Counted from the first letter of the stretch, positions 9,029-19,007 are shown. The stretch: 64,000 nucleotides of DNA from Cognatilysobacter bugurensis (GCF_014652095.1 NZ_BMYD01000006.1:51907-115906), one strand, 5' to 3'. Notes: generated from the sequence alone by a model not told the origin. Program-made: numbers and translations.

Positions 9029-10021
9029 ATGCGCATCGGCCCCTACACCATCGCCCCGCACGTGATCCTCGCGCCGATGGCCGGCGTCACGGACAAGCCG
9101 TTCCGCGTGCTGTGCAAACGCCTCGGCGCTGGGCTGTGTGCGTCGGAGATGACGACGTCCGACCCGCGCTTTTGGAACACCGCGAAGTCGCGCCACCGCA
9201 TGGACCACGACGGCGAGCCTGCACCGATCAGCGTGCAGATCGCCGGCACGGTGCCCGAGGTGATGGCCGAGGCCGCGCGCTACAACGTCGCGCACGGCGC
9301 GCAGATCATCGACATCAACATGGGCTGCCCGGCGAAGAAGGTCTGCAATGCCTGGGCCGGCTCCGCGCTCATGCGCGAGCCCGCGCTCGTCGCACGCATC
9401 TGCGAGGCCGTCGCGCGCGCGGTCGACGTGCCGGTCACGCTGAAGATCCGCACCGGTTGGGCCGCGGGCCAGAAGAACGCGCTCGAGATCGCGCGCATCG
9501 CAGAGAGCGCCGGCATTGCCGCGCTCGCGATGCACGGTCGGACGCGCGATCAGCAGTACACCGGCACGGCCGAGTACGACACGATCGCTGAAGTAAAGGC
9601 CGCGCTGTCGATCCCGGTCGTCGCAAACGGCGACATCGACTCGCCCGAGAAAGCCGCGGCCGTGCTCGCCTACACCGGCTGCGATGCGGTCATGGTCGGC
9701 CGCGCGGCGCAGGGCCGGCCGTGGATCTTCCGGGAGATCGCGCATTACCTGGCTACGGGCGAGCACCTGCCACCGCCGACACTGGACGAGGTGCGTGACG
9801 TGCTGCTCGGCCACCTCGAGCAGCTGCACGGGTTCTATGGCGAAGTCTCGGGCGTACGCATCGCACGCAAGCACCTGGGCTGGTATGCAAAGGACCGCCC
9901 GGAGAACGCGGCGTTCCGCGCCGTCGTCAACCGCGCGGAAACGGCCGAGGCGCAGCTTGCGCTCACGCGCGAGTATTTCGATGCGCTGATCGCCGGCGAG
10001 CCGCTCGCGGTTGCGGCGTGA
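9029..10021 (+). CDS. dusB: tRNA-dihydrouridine synthase B
   Basis: The 330-residue product begins MRIGPYTIAPHVILAPMAGV, closely matching the DusB N-terminus, and contains the FMN-barrel motifs and the catalytic cysteine in NMGCPAKKV (Cys100). The later HGRTRDQQYTG, NGDI and GRAAQGRPWIFRE motifs also fit DusB. It reduces a specific uridine in tRNA to dihydrouridine. The ATG at 9029 is preferred over 9020 because DusB proteins start at MRIG and because a -10-like TAGAAT (9016-9021) overlaps the earlier ATG. In many gammaproteobacteria fis follows dusB; here it does not. Confidence 0.93.
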   Translation: MRIGPYTIAPHVILAPMAGVTDKPFRVLCKRLGAGLCASEMTTSDPRFWNTAKSRHRMDHDGEPAPISVQIAGTVPEVMAEAARYNVAHGAQIIDINMGCPAKKVCNAWAGSALMREPALVARICEAVARAVDVPVTLKIRTGWAAGQKNALEIARIAESAGIAALAMHGRTRDQQYTGTAEYDTIAEVKAALSIPVVANGDIDSPEKAAAVLAYTGCDAVMVGRAAQGRPWIFREIAHYLATGEHLPPPTLDEVRDVLLGHLEQLHGFYGEVSGVRIARKHLGWYAKDRPENAAFRAVVNRAETAEAQLALTREYFDALIAGEPLAVAA

Positions 10022-10237
10022 GCAAGCACCGGGCGAGCGCCAGCGCTTTGCCTCCAGCAATGGACTGAAGCGTCTCCCGCGCCAAGTGGCCTGAAGCAGC
10101 CTTCTGTGCTGCGCGGCGTCCATGCGCCTGTGAGGACAGGCATCGACGCACGTCGCCGCATCCTGCATGCAGTGCGGCACGGCCCGTCATGGCCGCCGTC
10201 CGCGTATTTGTTCTTGTCCCTTTGCAGTTGCAACGCC

Positions 10238-11077
10238 ATGACCGACGCCACCGCCCCGTCCACACCCTCGATGCCCTACCTGCACGGCTTCTCGCCGACC
10301 GAGCAGGCCCGACTGCGCAGGCAGGCGCGCATTGCCGAGTCGACCATCTTTCGCAACGTCGACTACAGCGGTGCCCGTCGTCTGCTCGAGGTCGGCAGCG
10401 GCGTGGGCGCGCAGACCGAGATTCTGTTGCGCCGGTTCCCGGACCTGCACGCGACCTGCGTCGACCTCAACGCCGCCCAGCTCGATGCCGCACGCGAACA
10501 TCTGGGCGGCATGGCCTGGCTTGAGGGCCGTTATTCGCTGCAGCAGGGGGATGCGAGCGACCTGCCCTTCGAGCCGCGCAGCTTCGACTCGGCGTTCCTG
10601 TGCTGGGTGCTCGAGCACGTGCCCTCGCCCGCGCGCGTGCTCAGCGAGGTGCGACGCGTGCTCGCGCCCGGCGCGCCCGTGTACATCACCGAGGTCATGA
10701 ACGCCTCGTTCTTGCTCGACCCGTACTCGCCGAACGTCTGGCGCTACTGGATGGCGTTCAACGATTTCCAGATCGACTCCGGTGGCGACCCGTTCGTCGG
10801 CGCGAAGCTCGGCAACCTGCTGCTGGCCGGCGGCTTCCATGACGTGCAGACCGAGATCAAGACGTTCCACTTCGACAACCGTGAGCCCGCGCAGCGCAAG
10901 ACGATGATCGCGTTTTGGCAAGAGCTGTTGCTGTCGGCAGCCGAGCAGTTGATCGCCGAAGGCAAGGTCACCGAGGAGATCGTCGCCGGCGTGCGTCAGG
11001 AGATGCAGCAGGTGCAGAACGACCCGAATGCGGTGTTCTTCTACTCGTTCGTGCAGGCGCGGGCCGTCGTGTACTGA
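10238..11077 (+). CDS. Class I SAM-dependent methyltransferase
   Basis: The 279-residue product has a Rossmann-like methyltransferase core: motif I LLEVGSGVGAQTEILL (about residues 50-65), the acidic ribose-binding end CVDLNAAQL, motif near QQGDASDLPF, and the UbiE/COQ5-like segment CWVLEHVPSPARVLSEVRR. It transfers a methyl group from S-adenosylmethionine to an unidentified substrate, probably a small molecule. The ATG at 10238 is chosen because the frame upstream to 10106 is of shadow composition. It is convergent with the carbonic anhydrase gene 64 bp away; the space between holds a CCTGGCGG/CCGCCAGG inverted repeat without a T-run. Confidence 0.82.
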   Translation: MTDATAPSTPSMPYLHGFSPTEQARLRRQARIAESTIFRNVDYSGARRLLEVGSGVGAQTEILLRRFPDLHATCVDLNAAQLDAAREHLGGMAWLEGRYSLQQGDASDLPFEPRSFDSAFLCWVLEHVPSPARVLSEVRRVLAPGAPVYITEVMNASFLLDPYSPNVWRYWMAFNDFQIDSGGDPFVGAKLGNLLLAGGFHDVQTEIKTFHFDNREPAQRKTMIAFWQELLLSAAEQLIAEGKVTEEIVAGVRQEMQQVQNDPNAVFFYSFVQARAVVY

Positions 11078-11141
11078 CCGATTCCTGGCGGGCAAGCCGC
11101 TGGGGGCCTGGGACCGCCAGGGAGAATGGCCGGACGAACCG

Positions 11142-11933
11142 TCAGGTGTGGAAGAAATCCACCTTGCCGTCGTCGAGGTCGTAACGCGCGCCGACGATCT
11201 TGAGCTTGCCGGCGGCGATCGGGTCTTCGAGAAGCTTGCCCGAGATCTTGAGCCGTTCGACCACGTCCACAACATTGCGGCGCACCGCGTTGTCGAGCCA
11301 GTCGCCTTCTTCCGACCGCGCGCGAATAGCCGCCGGCAGGATGGGGCCGACCATTTCACCAATGGCGCCGGGGAACTCGGTTCCGTCACGAACGATGGAA
11401 ACGGCCGCGGCCACCGCGCCGCAGCGCTCGTGCCCCATTACCACAATCAGCGGCACGCCCAGTTCCGCGATGGCGTACTCGATGCTGCCCAGGCCCTCGG
11501 CGGAAACCGTATTGCCCGCCACCCGCACGATGAAAAGGTCGCCGAGACCCTGACCGAACAAGGCCTCGGGCGGAACGCGCGAATCCGAGCAGCTCACCAG
11601 CACCGCAAACGGGGTCTGGTTCTTCGCGATCTCAAGCCGTCGCTTGCGGTCGAGCTGAGGCGAAGGCGCCTTGTCGGAGACAAACGCCTGGTTGGCCTCT
11701 TTAAGGCGCTGCAGTGCCTGGTCGGCCGTCATCGTGGTGGTGGTCTTGGCGCCTGCGGGTGCTGCAACCGCGGCGGCCGACGCGGCAACGCCAGCGGCGC
11801 CTGTGGCGCCCAATGCGAGCGTACGCAGGGCATTGGCACCTAGCAGCGGCGCCGCGGCGACGGCACCCGTGCAGGCGCAGACGGCGCCGAGTGCGCGGCG
11901 GCGACTCGGAGAAGCGGGAGGGGGATTGCTCAT
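11142..11933 (-). CDS. Exported beta-carbonic anhydrase
   Basis: The 263-residue protein contains the beta-class zinc and catalytic motifs CSDSRVP (Cys and Asp ligands) and GHERCGA (His and Cys ligands), so it should interconvert CO2 and bicarbonate. The N-terminus has a twin-arginine-like signal (SRRRALGAV followed by a long alanine-rich hydrophobic stretch ending around APAGA), which suggests Tat export of the folded zinc enzyme to the periplasm. The mature enzyme begins near residue 62. It stands alone, convergent with a methyltransferase. Classic cytosolic beta-CAs lack this leader. Confidence 0.9.
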   Translation of the reverse strand: MSNPPPASPSRRRALGAVCACTGAVAAAPLLGANALRTLALGATGAAGVAASAAAVAAPAGAKTTTTMTADQALQRLKEANQAFVSDKAPSPQLDRKRRLEIAKNQTPFAVLVSCSDSRVPPEALFGQGLGDLFIVRVAGNTVSAEGLGSIEYAIAELGVPLIVVMGHERCGAVAAAVSIVRDGTEFPGAIGEMVGPILPAAIRARSEEGDWLDNAVRRNVVDVVERLKISGKLLEDPIAAGKLKIVGARYDLDDGKVDFFHT

Positions 11934-12118
11934 GATCGAACCTCATCGGTTGCGGCAGAAGTAAAGCGGCGCACCGCCTTCGTCGACAACCGAGCGGTTC
12001 AGGCCGGTGCATCCCCATCCTGCCATGACACCCTGCCGAACCGGACGACACCGCATTCACCGCATACGTCCCGCCGAAGCCGAGCCACTCCTCTAACGCG
12101 TCAGCGCTGTGCCCCGCT

Positions 12119-13132
12119 TCACCGGGCTGACGGCTCGTTCCAGATGCGATGCCACATCGATGCAAGCCGCCGGCTTGCATTCCACGGCCATTCGATCGGA
12201 CGCGGTTCAATCGCGCGCCACCCGCCGTCGACCCGCTCCGCGACCACGAAGCGAAACGTGTAGTCAGGTTCGCTGCCCATGCGCAGGTCCGACAGCACGA
12301 GCGCGCCGTCGCGGACCTCAGCCTTCATGAAGCCCCGGTTGAACCACGCGAGCCGCTTTACCACCGGCAAGTCGCGCACCGCGTGCATCGCGTCGACATC
12401 AGACGCGTAGTGACGGAACCGCATCGGCCCGCGGTCGGCCACGATCGAGCGCTCGCCTTCGACGAAGCCCTTCGGCGTCATCGCTACGACGCGCCACAGC
12501 AGTGTGTTGAACGGCATCGGCACGGAGAATCGAGGTGCGTCGGCGAGCCCGATGCGTGCAAGCGACGCATCGGCAGCGCGCTCAACCGATGTCTTTGCGA
12601 GCAGTGAAAAGCCGAGGTACGCGGTGCTCAGCACCAAGCCTGCAACAAGCAACCTCTGTGCGCCGCGCCGCTCGCGCAGCCACCAGGCCGCGATGCATGC
12701 CGCGAGCAACCAGATCGTATAGAGCGGATCGATGATGAACACGCTCGACCACATCGCAGGCGGCGGCCTGAGCGGCCACCACAGCTGCGTGCCGTAGACG
12801 GTGAACGCATCGAGCAGCGGATGCGTCACAAGCGCGAGCTGCATCGCCCAGAACCACCGCATCGGCGCCTGCGCCACGCGCCCGCCGCAGCGCTTGAACC
12901 ATGCCCACAGCAGCGCACCGATGATCGGCAGAACGACCAACGAGTGGCTGAGGCTGCGGTGCCAGGTCATGCGCTCGACTGGATCGTCGGTGAGCGGATT
13001 GATGACCAGCACGTCGAGATCCGGCAGCGTCCCGAGCGCGGCGCCTGCGAGCAGCGCCGCGCGGCGATGGCCGGCGGGGGCGATGGCGGCGGCGACCGCG
13101 GCGCCGAGGACGATCTGACTCAGGGAATCCAT
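12119..13132 (-). CDS. Membrane-bound metal-dependent hydrolase (YdjM/DUF457 family)
   Basis: The 337-residue protein begins [16 protein letters not shown] and carries the family histidine/aspartate motifs: GTLPDLDVL and [12 protein letters not shown] near the N-terminus, then several transmembrane helices and a further [11 protein letters not shown] motif. Members are inner-membrane proteins annotated as metal-dependent hydrolases; substrates are unknown. The C-terminal half (after about residue 190) is soluble and family-variable. It is transcribed divergently from metK, with 140 bp between the starts. The 11934-12118 stretch upstream of the carbonic anhydrase holds no gene. Confidence 0.83.
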   Translation of the reverse strand: MDSLSQIVLGAAVAAAIAPAGHRRAALLAGAALGTLPDLDVLVINPLTDDPVERMTWHRSLSHSLVVLPIIGALLWAWFKRCGGRVAQAPMRWFWAMQLALVTHPLLDAFTVYGTQLWWPLRPPPAMWSSVFIIDPLYTIWLLAACIAAWWLRERRGAQRLLVAGLVLSTAYLGFSLLAKTSVERAADASLARIGLADAPRFSVPMPFNTLLWRVVAMTPKGFVEGERSIVADRGPMRFRHYASDVDAMHAVRDLPVVKRLAWFNRGFMKAEVRDGALVLSDLRMGSEPDYTFRFVVAERVDGGWRAIEPRPIEWPWNASRRLASMWHRIWNEPSAR

Positions 13133-13272
13133 CCGCGCATGCTAACCGTCGCGCTTGCGGCCGGCGCCGGGTGGCCCTCGCCTTAACGGCCGTGCAGGCA
13201 CCATGCGCGGCTGCCGGCGTGGCTGTATCATGCGCGGCCATCCTTTTATCCGAATGCAAGGATATAGCCTCG

Positions 13273-14487
13273 ATGTCCAGCTACCTGTTCACCTCCGAAT
13301 CCGTCTCCGAAGGCCATCCGGACAAGATCGCCGACCAGATCTCCGATGCCGTCCTCGACGCGATCCTCGCCCAGGACAAGCGCGCGCGCGTGGCCTGCGA
13401 GACGATGGTGAAGACCGGCGCCGCGATCGTCGCGGGCGAAGTCACCACGACCGCGTGGGTCGACATCGAAGCGCTCGCGCGCAAGGTCATCAACGACATC
13501 GGTTACGACAATTCCAATGTCGGCTTCGACGGCCACACCTGCGCCATCATCAACATGCTCGGCAAGCAGTCGCCGGACATCGCCGCGGGCGTCGACCGCA
13601 CCTCGCCCGAGGAACAGGGCGCGGGCGACCAGGGCCTGATGTTCGGTTATGCCGTGAACGAAGCACCCGAATTCATGCCGGCGCCGATCTTCTACAGCCA
13701 CCGCCTCGTCGAACAGCAGGCGAAGGTGCGCAAGGACGGCACGCTGAAGTGGCTTCGTCCGGACGCGAAGAGCCAGGTCACGCTGCGCTACGACAACGAG
13801 CACAAGGTCGTCGGCCTCGACGCCGTCGTGCTGTCGACCCAGCATGACCCGGGCATCGCGCAGAACGACCTCGTCGACGCGGTGTACGAGCACATCCTCA
13901 AGCCGGTGCTGCCGGCCGAGTGGCTGGGCGCGCTGCCGAAGAACAAGGTGCATATCAACCCGACCGGCATTTTCGTGATCGGCGGCCCGGTGGGCGACTG
14001 CGGCCTGACCGGCCGCAAGATCATCGTCGACACCTACGGCGGCATGGCGCGCCACGGCGGCGGTGCGTTCTCGGGCAAGGACCCGTCCAAGGTCGACCGC
14101 TCGGCCGCGTACGCCGCGCGCTACGTCGCGAAGAACGTCGTCGCCGCGGGCCTCGCCGACAAGTGCGAAGTGCAGGTCTCGTACGCGATCGGCGTCGCCG
14201 AGCCGACCTCGATCTCGGTCACCACGTTCGGCACCGGCAAGATCAGCGACGAGCAGATCGAGAAGCTGATCCGCGCGCATTTCGACCTGCGCCCGTACGG
14301 CATCGTCAAGATGCTCGACCTGATCCACCCGGTGTACCAGGCCACCGCCGCGTACGGCCACTTCGGCCGCGCGCCGGAGCAGGTCAGCTACCGCGACCAG
14401 GGTGGCATGGAGCACACGGCGACGGCGTTCTCGTGGGAGAAGACCGACAAGGCCGACGAGCTGCGCAGCGCGGCCGGCATCAAGTAA
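13273..14487 (+). CDS. metK: S-adenosylmethionine synthetase
   Basis: The 404-residue enzyme has all MetK signatures: [13 protein letters not shown] near residue 15, [12 protein letters not shown] (ATP-binding, near residue 118) and [19 protein letters not shown] (near residue 260). It makes S-adenosylmethionine from methionine and ATP. The ATG at 13273 is preceded by AAGGATATAG. A -10-like TATCAT at about 13226 could serve as promoter; no SAM or SAH riboswitch was recognised in this leader. The frame open upstream to 13171 is non-coding in character. Two hairpins with a T-rich tail follow the stop. Confidence 0.97.
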   Translation: MSSYLFTSESVSEGHPDKIADQISDAVLDAILAQDKRARVACETMVKTGAAIVAGEVTTTAWVDIEALARKVINDIGYDNSNVGFDGHTCAIINMLGKQSPDIAAGVDRTSPEEQGAGDQGLMFGYAVNEAPEFMPAPIFYSHRLVEQQAKVRKDGTLKWLRPDAKSQVTLRYDNEHKVVGLDAVVLSTQHDPGIAQNDLVDAVYEHILKPVLPAEWLGALPKNKVHINPTGIFVIGGPVGDCGLTGRKIIVDTYGGMARHGGGAFSGKDPSKVDRSAAYAARYVAKNVVAAGLADKCEVQVSYAIGVAEPTSISVTTFGTGKISDEQIEKLIRAHFDLRPYGIVKMLDLIHPVYQATAAYGHFGRAPEQVSYRDQGGMEHTATAFSWEKTDKADELRSAAGIK

Positions 14488-14506
14488 GAAACTTCCGCTG
14501 CACCCT

Positions 14507-14574
14507 CGCGCCTGCGTCCGCATCGACGCAGGCGCGGCCGACGGGCCGCCCATTCGGGCGGCCCGTTCTGTTTT
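14507..14574 (+). terminator. Tandem-hairpin terminator after metK
   Basis: Two inverted repeats follow the metK stop. The first has arms CGCGCCTGCGT/ACGCAGGCGCG (14507-14517 with 14526-14536). The second has arms ACGGGCCGCC/GGCGGCCCGT (14541-14550 with 14557-14566) with a CATTCG loop, followed by TCTGTTTT. The second is a standard intrinsic terminator. Confidence 0.8.
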
Positions 14575-14675
14575 GGTCAGCGAGGAACCTCGATACTTCG
14601 CGCCCAGCATTTCCGGCCCGCACCTGCACGCGGGCGTCTTTCCGGCTCTCATCGGCCTGCCATGGACCTCCAGTT

Positions 14676-16304
14676 GTGAACGACGCGCAATCCACCTGCA
14701 CCGCCCCGCACCCCGAATCCACCGACGCACCCGGCCCCGGTGCGGCTGACGCGCATGCCGCGTCGCCCGACAGCGTGCTCAACGCGATCGAGCTGCTGGA
14801 GGCGATCGTCGCCGACCGCACGGTGCTCGACACGCTGCCGGAGCAGGATCGCGTGCGCCTGCATCGGGCCGTGGCGCAGGTGCATTCACCCGAGCGACGC
14901 CAGAAGCGACAGAAGACGAAGACGCTGACGCGCCAGCGCAATGCGGATCTCGCGCGTCGCACCGAAGCGCTTCTCGACAGCACCGGCATCCGCGAGCTGC
15001 GCCGCAAGCCGGTGTTCACGACGCCGAACTATTTTCCGCCGGGCCCGGCGGGCAGCCATCTCGCGCTGGAATCGTCGTCGCCGCATCGCGAGGACCGCGA
15101 ATCGCCCGAGCTGCTGCACTGCTATGTCTGCAAGCAGAAGTACACGCAGGTGCACCACTTCTACGACCAGCTCTGCCTGCCGTGCGCCGACTTCAACTTC
15201 TTCAAGCGCACCGAGCTGGCCGACCTGCGCGGGCGGGTGGCGCTGCTGACGGGCGGCCGCGTCAAGATCGGCTACCAGGCAGGCCTGAAGCTGCTGCGCG
15301 CCGGTGCCGAGCTCATCGTCACGACGCGCTTTCCACGCGATTCGGCCGCACGCTACGCAGAGGAGCCCGACTTCGCCGAATGGGGCCACCAGCTCGAGGT
15401 ATTCGGGCTCGACCTGCGCCACACGCCGAGCGTGGAGGCGTTCTGCCAGCACCTGCTCGCCACGCGCGAGCGGCTGGACTTCATCATCAACAACGCCTGC
15501 CAGACCGTGCGCCGCCCGCCCGAGTTCTACGCGCACATGATGGCCGGCGAAACCGCCGCCGTGCACGACGCGCCCGAGGCCGTGCGCCGCATCCTCGGCC
15601 GCTACGAAGGACTGCGCAGCTACACGATGCTGCCCGAAGGCGATCAGGCGACTACCCAGCTCGTGCACGACACGAGCGCGATGCGCGACGCGGCCGGCCT
15701 GACGCGCGCCGCCGAGCTCTCGCAGGTGCCACTGCTGCCCGAGGAACTGCTCGGCCAGAAGCACCTGTTCCCCGAGGGTCGACTCGATGCGGACCTGCAG
15801 CAGGTCGACCTGCGCGGCCGCAATTCATGGCGGCTGCAGATGCACGAGGTGCCGTCGGTCGAGCTGCTCGAGACGCAGCTCGTGAACGCGGTCGCGCCGT
15901 TCGTCCTCAATGCGCGGCTCAAGCCGCTGATGCTGCGCACGCCGGGCCGCGACAAGCACATCGTCAACGTGTCGGCCGTCGAAGGGCAGTTCTACCGCAA
16001 CTTCAAGACCACGAAGCATCCGCACACGAACATGGCGAAGGCCGCGCTCAACATGATGACGCGCACCTCGGCGGCCGATTACCACGGCGACGGCATCCAC
16101 ATGAACTCGGTCGACACCGGTTGGGTCACCGACGAGGATCCGATCGAGATCGCCGCGCGCAAGGTCGTCGAGGAGCGCTTCCACCCGCCGCTCGACATCG
16201 TCGACGGCGCGGCGCGCATCGTCGATCCGATCATCGCCGGCCTCAACACCGGCGAGCATGTGTGGGGTCAGTTCCTCAAGGATTACAAGCCGACCGACTG
16301 GTAA
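14676..16304 (+). CDS. SDR-fold protein with N-terminal zinc-ribbon-like motif and no canonical catalytic tyrosine
   Basis: The 542-residue protein has a charged helical N-terminus, then two CxxC pairs (Cys149/152 and Cys167/170, CYVC and CLPC) that look like a zinc site, then an SDR Rossmann domain with TGGRVKIG (192-199) in place of TGxxxGIG, a DLRH segment, IINNACQT, and VNVSAVEG (Ser433). The SDR YxxxK position reads TNMAK (Thr451, Lys455): Lys is kept but Tyr is replaced, and the Ser-Lys spacing is longer than usual. A roughly 100-residue insertion lies around residues 285-390. Function is unknown; it may bind NAD(P) without classic SDR chemistry. The GTG start at 14676 is the best available but has a weak RBS. 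Confidence 0.75.
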   Translation: MNDAQSTCTAPHPESTDAPGPGAADAHAASPDSVLNAIELLEAIVADRTVLDTLPEQDRVRLHRAVAQVHSPERRQKRQKTKTLTRQRNADLARRTEALLDSTGIRELRRKPVFTTPNYFPPGPAGSHLALESSSPHREDRESPELLHCYVCKQKYTQVHHFYDQLCLPCADFNFFKRTELADLRGRVALLTGGRVKIGYQAGLKLLRAGAELIVTTRFPRDSAARYAEEPDFAEWGHQLEVFGLDLRHTPSVEAFCQHLLATRERLDFIINNACQTVRRPPEFYAHMMAGETAAVHDAPEAVRRILGRYEGLRSYTMLPEGDQATTQLVHDTSAMRDAAGLTRAAELSQVPLLPEELLGQKHLFPEGRLDADLQQVDLRGRNSWRLQMHEVPSVELLETQLVNAVAPFVLNARLKPLMLRTPGRDKHIVNVSAVEGQFYRNFKTTKHPHTNMAKAALNMMTRTSAADYHGDGIHMNSVDTGWVTDEDPIEIAARKVVEERFHPPLDIVDGAARIVDPIIAGLNTGEHVWGQFLKDYKPTDW

Positions 16305-16334
16305 TCGACCGCACGCGTTGCGCTCGAATCCGCT

Positions 16335-16372
16335 GAAACGAAACAGGGCGCCGAGGCGCCCTGTTTCGTTTC
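16335..16372. terminator. Bidirectional terminator between convergent genes
   Basis: A perfect 18-bp inverted repeat (arms GAAACGAAACAGGGCGCC and its complement at 16335-16352 and 16355-16372) gives a GC-rich stem core flanked by A-rich and T-rich arms, so it can terminate transcription from both strands. It lies between the stops of the SDR-like gene and the S9 peptidase. Confidence 0.9.
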
Positions 16373-16392
16373 TGATCGTGCGAAACCGTTGC

Positions 16393-18885
16393 TTACTTCT
16401 TCGCCTGGGCCGCCGGCTCCACCGCCGCGTCCTTGACGTACCGGTCCAGCCACTCGCTCGTCTCAGCGAGCATGTGCAGGATCGATTCGCGCGCGCGGTA
16501 GCCGTGCGACTCGTTCGGAAGCATCACGAGCTTTGCATTCCCACCGAGGCCTTTGATCGCCGCAAACAGGCGCTCGGACTGGACCGGGAACGTTCCCGAG
16601 TTGTTGTCCTGCTCGCCGTGGATGATGAGCAGCGGGTCCTTGATGTTCTGTGCGTGGTTGAACGGCGACATCGCCGCGTACGTATCACGCGCCTGCCAGT
16701 AGTTGCGCTCCTCGGCCTGGAAGCCGAACGGCGTCAGCGAGCGGTTGTAGGCGCCGCTGCGCGCGATGCCGGCCTTGAACAGACGCGTGTGCGCGAGCAG
16801 GTTTGCGGTCATGAACGCACCGTACGAATGCCCGCCGACCGCGATGCGGTCGCGGTCTGCAACGCCGCGGCGCACGACTTCATCGACCGCCGCCTCCGCG
16901 CTCGCGACGAGCTGCTCGACGTAGGTGTCGTTGGGCTCGGCATCGCCCTCGCCGACGATCGGCATCGACGGATCATCGAGCACGGCGAAGCCCATGGCGA
17001 CATACGGCAGCGGGCCCCAGTAGCCGATCGCGTTGAAGCGGTGCGGCGAATCGGTGACCTGGCTTGCCGCGCTCGCGGATTTGAACTCGGCCGGATACGC
17101 CCACATCAGCAGCGGCAATGCGCCATCGCGCTTGGCGTCGTAGCCCGGCGGCAGGTACAGGTTGCCGGTCAGCTCGACACCGTCGCGGCGCTTGTAGCGG
17201 ATCTGCTCCTTGCTCACGTCGCGCAGCTGCGGCGTCGGATGCTCGAACGCCGTCAGCGCGCGCGGCGGCGCATCGCCGCGCCGCACGAAGTAGTTCGGCG
17301 GATCACGGGGAGACTCACGACGCGTCAGCAGCGCAGTGCCGCCGTCGTCGAGCAACGCCAACGGCACCTCGTAATGCGGCGCCTGCGAATGGAACAGCCG
17401 GGTCTTGGAGTTGTCCGCAAGCGACCAGCGATCGACGAACGGACGATCGCCTTCGGGCGACGCGCCCTCGCCGATCAGGAACAGCGCATCGCCCTCGCCA
17501 ATCAGCAGCCGCTCGAACCCGGCCGCATCGCGCACGGTGACCGGCTCGCCCGGATCGTTATAGCGATCCTCGCTCGAGCCTTCGTGCAGCAGCGTCGGTG
17601 CGGTCGAGGGCGCATCGGGCGCGACACGCCAGCGCTTGGTCTGCCGCGTCTTCCACCAGTACTCGTCGACGAGCGCGAGATCCCCGCGGCCCCACTCGGC
17701 GCCTGCGTAGCGGCTGCCGAGCTTCGCGAGCACAGCCGGCGGCTGCTTGAATGGCGCGGCCTGGATCATGACCTCGTCGCGCACGGCCGTCTCCACGGCC
17801 GGATCCCCGTTGTCGCGCGCCTCGGCCCAGACCAGCGTTGCCGGCGCGTCGCTGCGCCAACCGATCGCGCGCACGCCGGTCGGCACCGCATCGTTCCCGG
17901 TGGGCAGGCCTTCGACGAGCGGCCGCTTCGCGACCGTGTGCAACACGCGCCCGTCGAGGCCCAGCACTTCGGTGCGCTGTGGGAAGAAGTAGACCGGCAC
18001 GAGGTACGAAAACGGCCGCTCGATCGCGACGCTCAGCACGTGCCGCCCATCGGGCGACGGGGCGGCCGTCGTGCGAAGCTCGGGCGAACCGAGCTTCTGC
18101 TGCGTGCCGTCCAGCGATACCAACGCAAGCTGCGAGCGCAGGTAGTGCTCGAACGTCTTGGCGTCGTGCTCGTTCTTCAGCAGGTCCTGGTAGGTGCGCA
18201 TTGATCGCACAGTCCCGCCCGGGCCCGTCTGCTGGATGTTCGGCCCGGTCGGAACGCCGTCCGACACCGGCGCTTCACCACCGGCGCGCAGCGTCACCAG
18301 CAGGCGCCGGCTGTCGGGGAGCCAGTGGTACCCGCGCCCGGCAACGGTGTTGAGGTCGCCCGCAATGCGCCGCGCGCGACGCGTCGCGACGTCGACGACC
18401 CAGAGTTCGTTCGCCCCGCTGCGCGGATCGACATGGTTGAACGCGAGCTGCGACTGGTCCGGCGACCATGCGGTGGTCGCGATCGACAGCGGCTGCGGCA
18501 GACCTTCGATGCGCAGTTCCTTCCCGGAGCCGACCTCCATCAGCGACAGGTCGCTGCCGAAGCTGAAGCGGCTGTCCGAGTACGTGCGCGGGTTGATGCG
18601 CATCCCGGCGAGCTTGAGCTCGGGCTGGGCGACGGTTTCGATCGACGGCAAGGGCGGCACCTGCATCAGCGCGGCGAGGTCGCGCTTCGGGCCGAGCAGC
18701 AACTGGGGCGGGCGTGGCGCATCGACGATGGCCTTGAGCGCAGCCGATGGCAGACGGTAGCCACCGGCGGCCGTTTCTGCGGGAGCGGGCGCAACCGTGG
18801 CAGGCGCCTGGGCGACGAGCGTCGACCACGGCAGCAGGGCGAGCAGCAGGATGGCGGCGGAGCGCCGCGGCGCGATCTTGTTCAT
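16393..18885 (-). CDS. Secreted S9-family prolyl oligopeptidase-like peptidase (glutamyl endopeptidase type)
   Basis: The 830-residue protein begins with a signal peptide (MNKIAPRRSAAILLLALL, cleavage near VAQA), then a beta-propeller region (about residues 100-560) and a C-terminal alpha/beta-hydrolase domain with the nucleophile GGHSYGAFMTANLLAHT, the acid in IHGEQDNNSGTFP and the His in LPNESHGYR. This order is typical of S9 peptidases, and the motif pattern resembles S9D glutamyl endopeptidases. It probably degrades oligopeptides in the periplasm or outside. The ATG at 18885 was chosen over a frame to 18930 because it begins the signal peptide. It is divergent from ahcY. Confidence 0.9.
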   Translation of the reverse strand: MNKIAPRRSAAILLLALLPWSTLVAQAPATVAPAPAETAAGGYRLPSAALKAIVDAPRPPQLLLGPKRDLAALMQVPPLPSIETVAQPELKLAGMRINPRTYSDSRFSFGSDLSLMEVGSGKELRIEGLPQPLSIATTAWSPDQSQLAFNHVDPRSGANELWVVDVATRRARRIAGDLNTVAGRGYHWLPDSRRLLVTLRAGGEAPVSDGVPTGPNIQQTGPGGTVRSMRTYQDLLKNEHDAKTFEHYLRSQLALVSLDGTQQKLGSPELRTTAAPSPDGRHVLSVAIERPFSYLVPVYFFPQRTEVLGLDGRVLHTVAKRPLVEGLPTGNDAVPTGVRAIGWRSDAPATLVWAEARDNGDPAVETAVRDEVMIQAAPFKQPPAVLAKLGSRYAGAEWGRGDLALVDEYWWKTRQTKRWRVAPDAPSTAPTLLHEGSSEDRYNDPGEPVTVRDAAGFERLLIGEGDALFLIGEGASPEGDRPFVDRWSLADNSKTRLFHSQAPHYEVPLALLDDGGTALLTRRESPRDPPNYFVRRGDAPPRALTAFEHPTPQLRDVSKEQIRYKRRDGVELTGNLYLPPGYDAKRDGALPLLMWAYPAEFKSASAASQVTDSPHRFNAIGYWGPLPYVAMGFAVLDDPSMPIVGEGDAEPNDTYVEQLVASAEAAVDEVVRRGVADRDRIAVGGHSYGAFMTANLLAHTRLFKAGIARSGAYNRSLTPFGFQAEERNYWQARDTYAAMSPFNHAQNIKDPLLIIHGEQDNNSGTFPVQSERLFAAIKGLGGNAKLVMLPNESHGYRARESILHMLAETSEWLDRYVKDAAVEPAAQAKK

Positions 18886-18990
18886 GGGCGACCGTTGGAA
18901 TGGAGGTGTCCGCAACGGGACGCGGCTCACATCTCCTGCCCGTCCCTTAGCGCGACCCCGAGCATATCGGCTGGGCGGCGCCCGAGCCGG

Positions 18991-18996
18991 TACAAT
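18991..18996 (+). promoter_or_regulatory. -10 element for the ahcY transcript
   Basis: TACAAT matches the sigma70 -10 consensus. A start about seven bases downstream would begin the RNA near 19003, a few bases before the first strand of the SAH aptamer. No strong -35 is visible. Confidence 0.5.
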
Positions 18997-19007
18997 TGTG
19001 GCGATTC

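Noticed and set aside
13133..13272. SAM or SAH riboswitch before metK
   Set aside because: I searched for the conserved aptamer segments found before ahcY and saw none; only a -10-like TATCAT is present.
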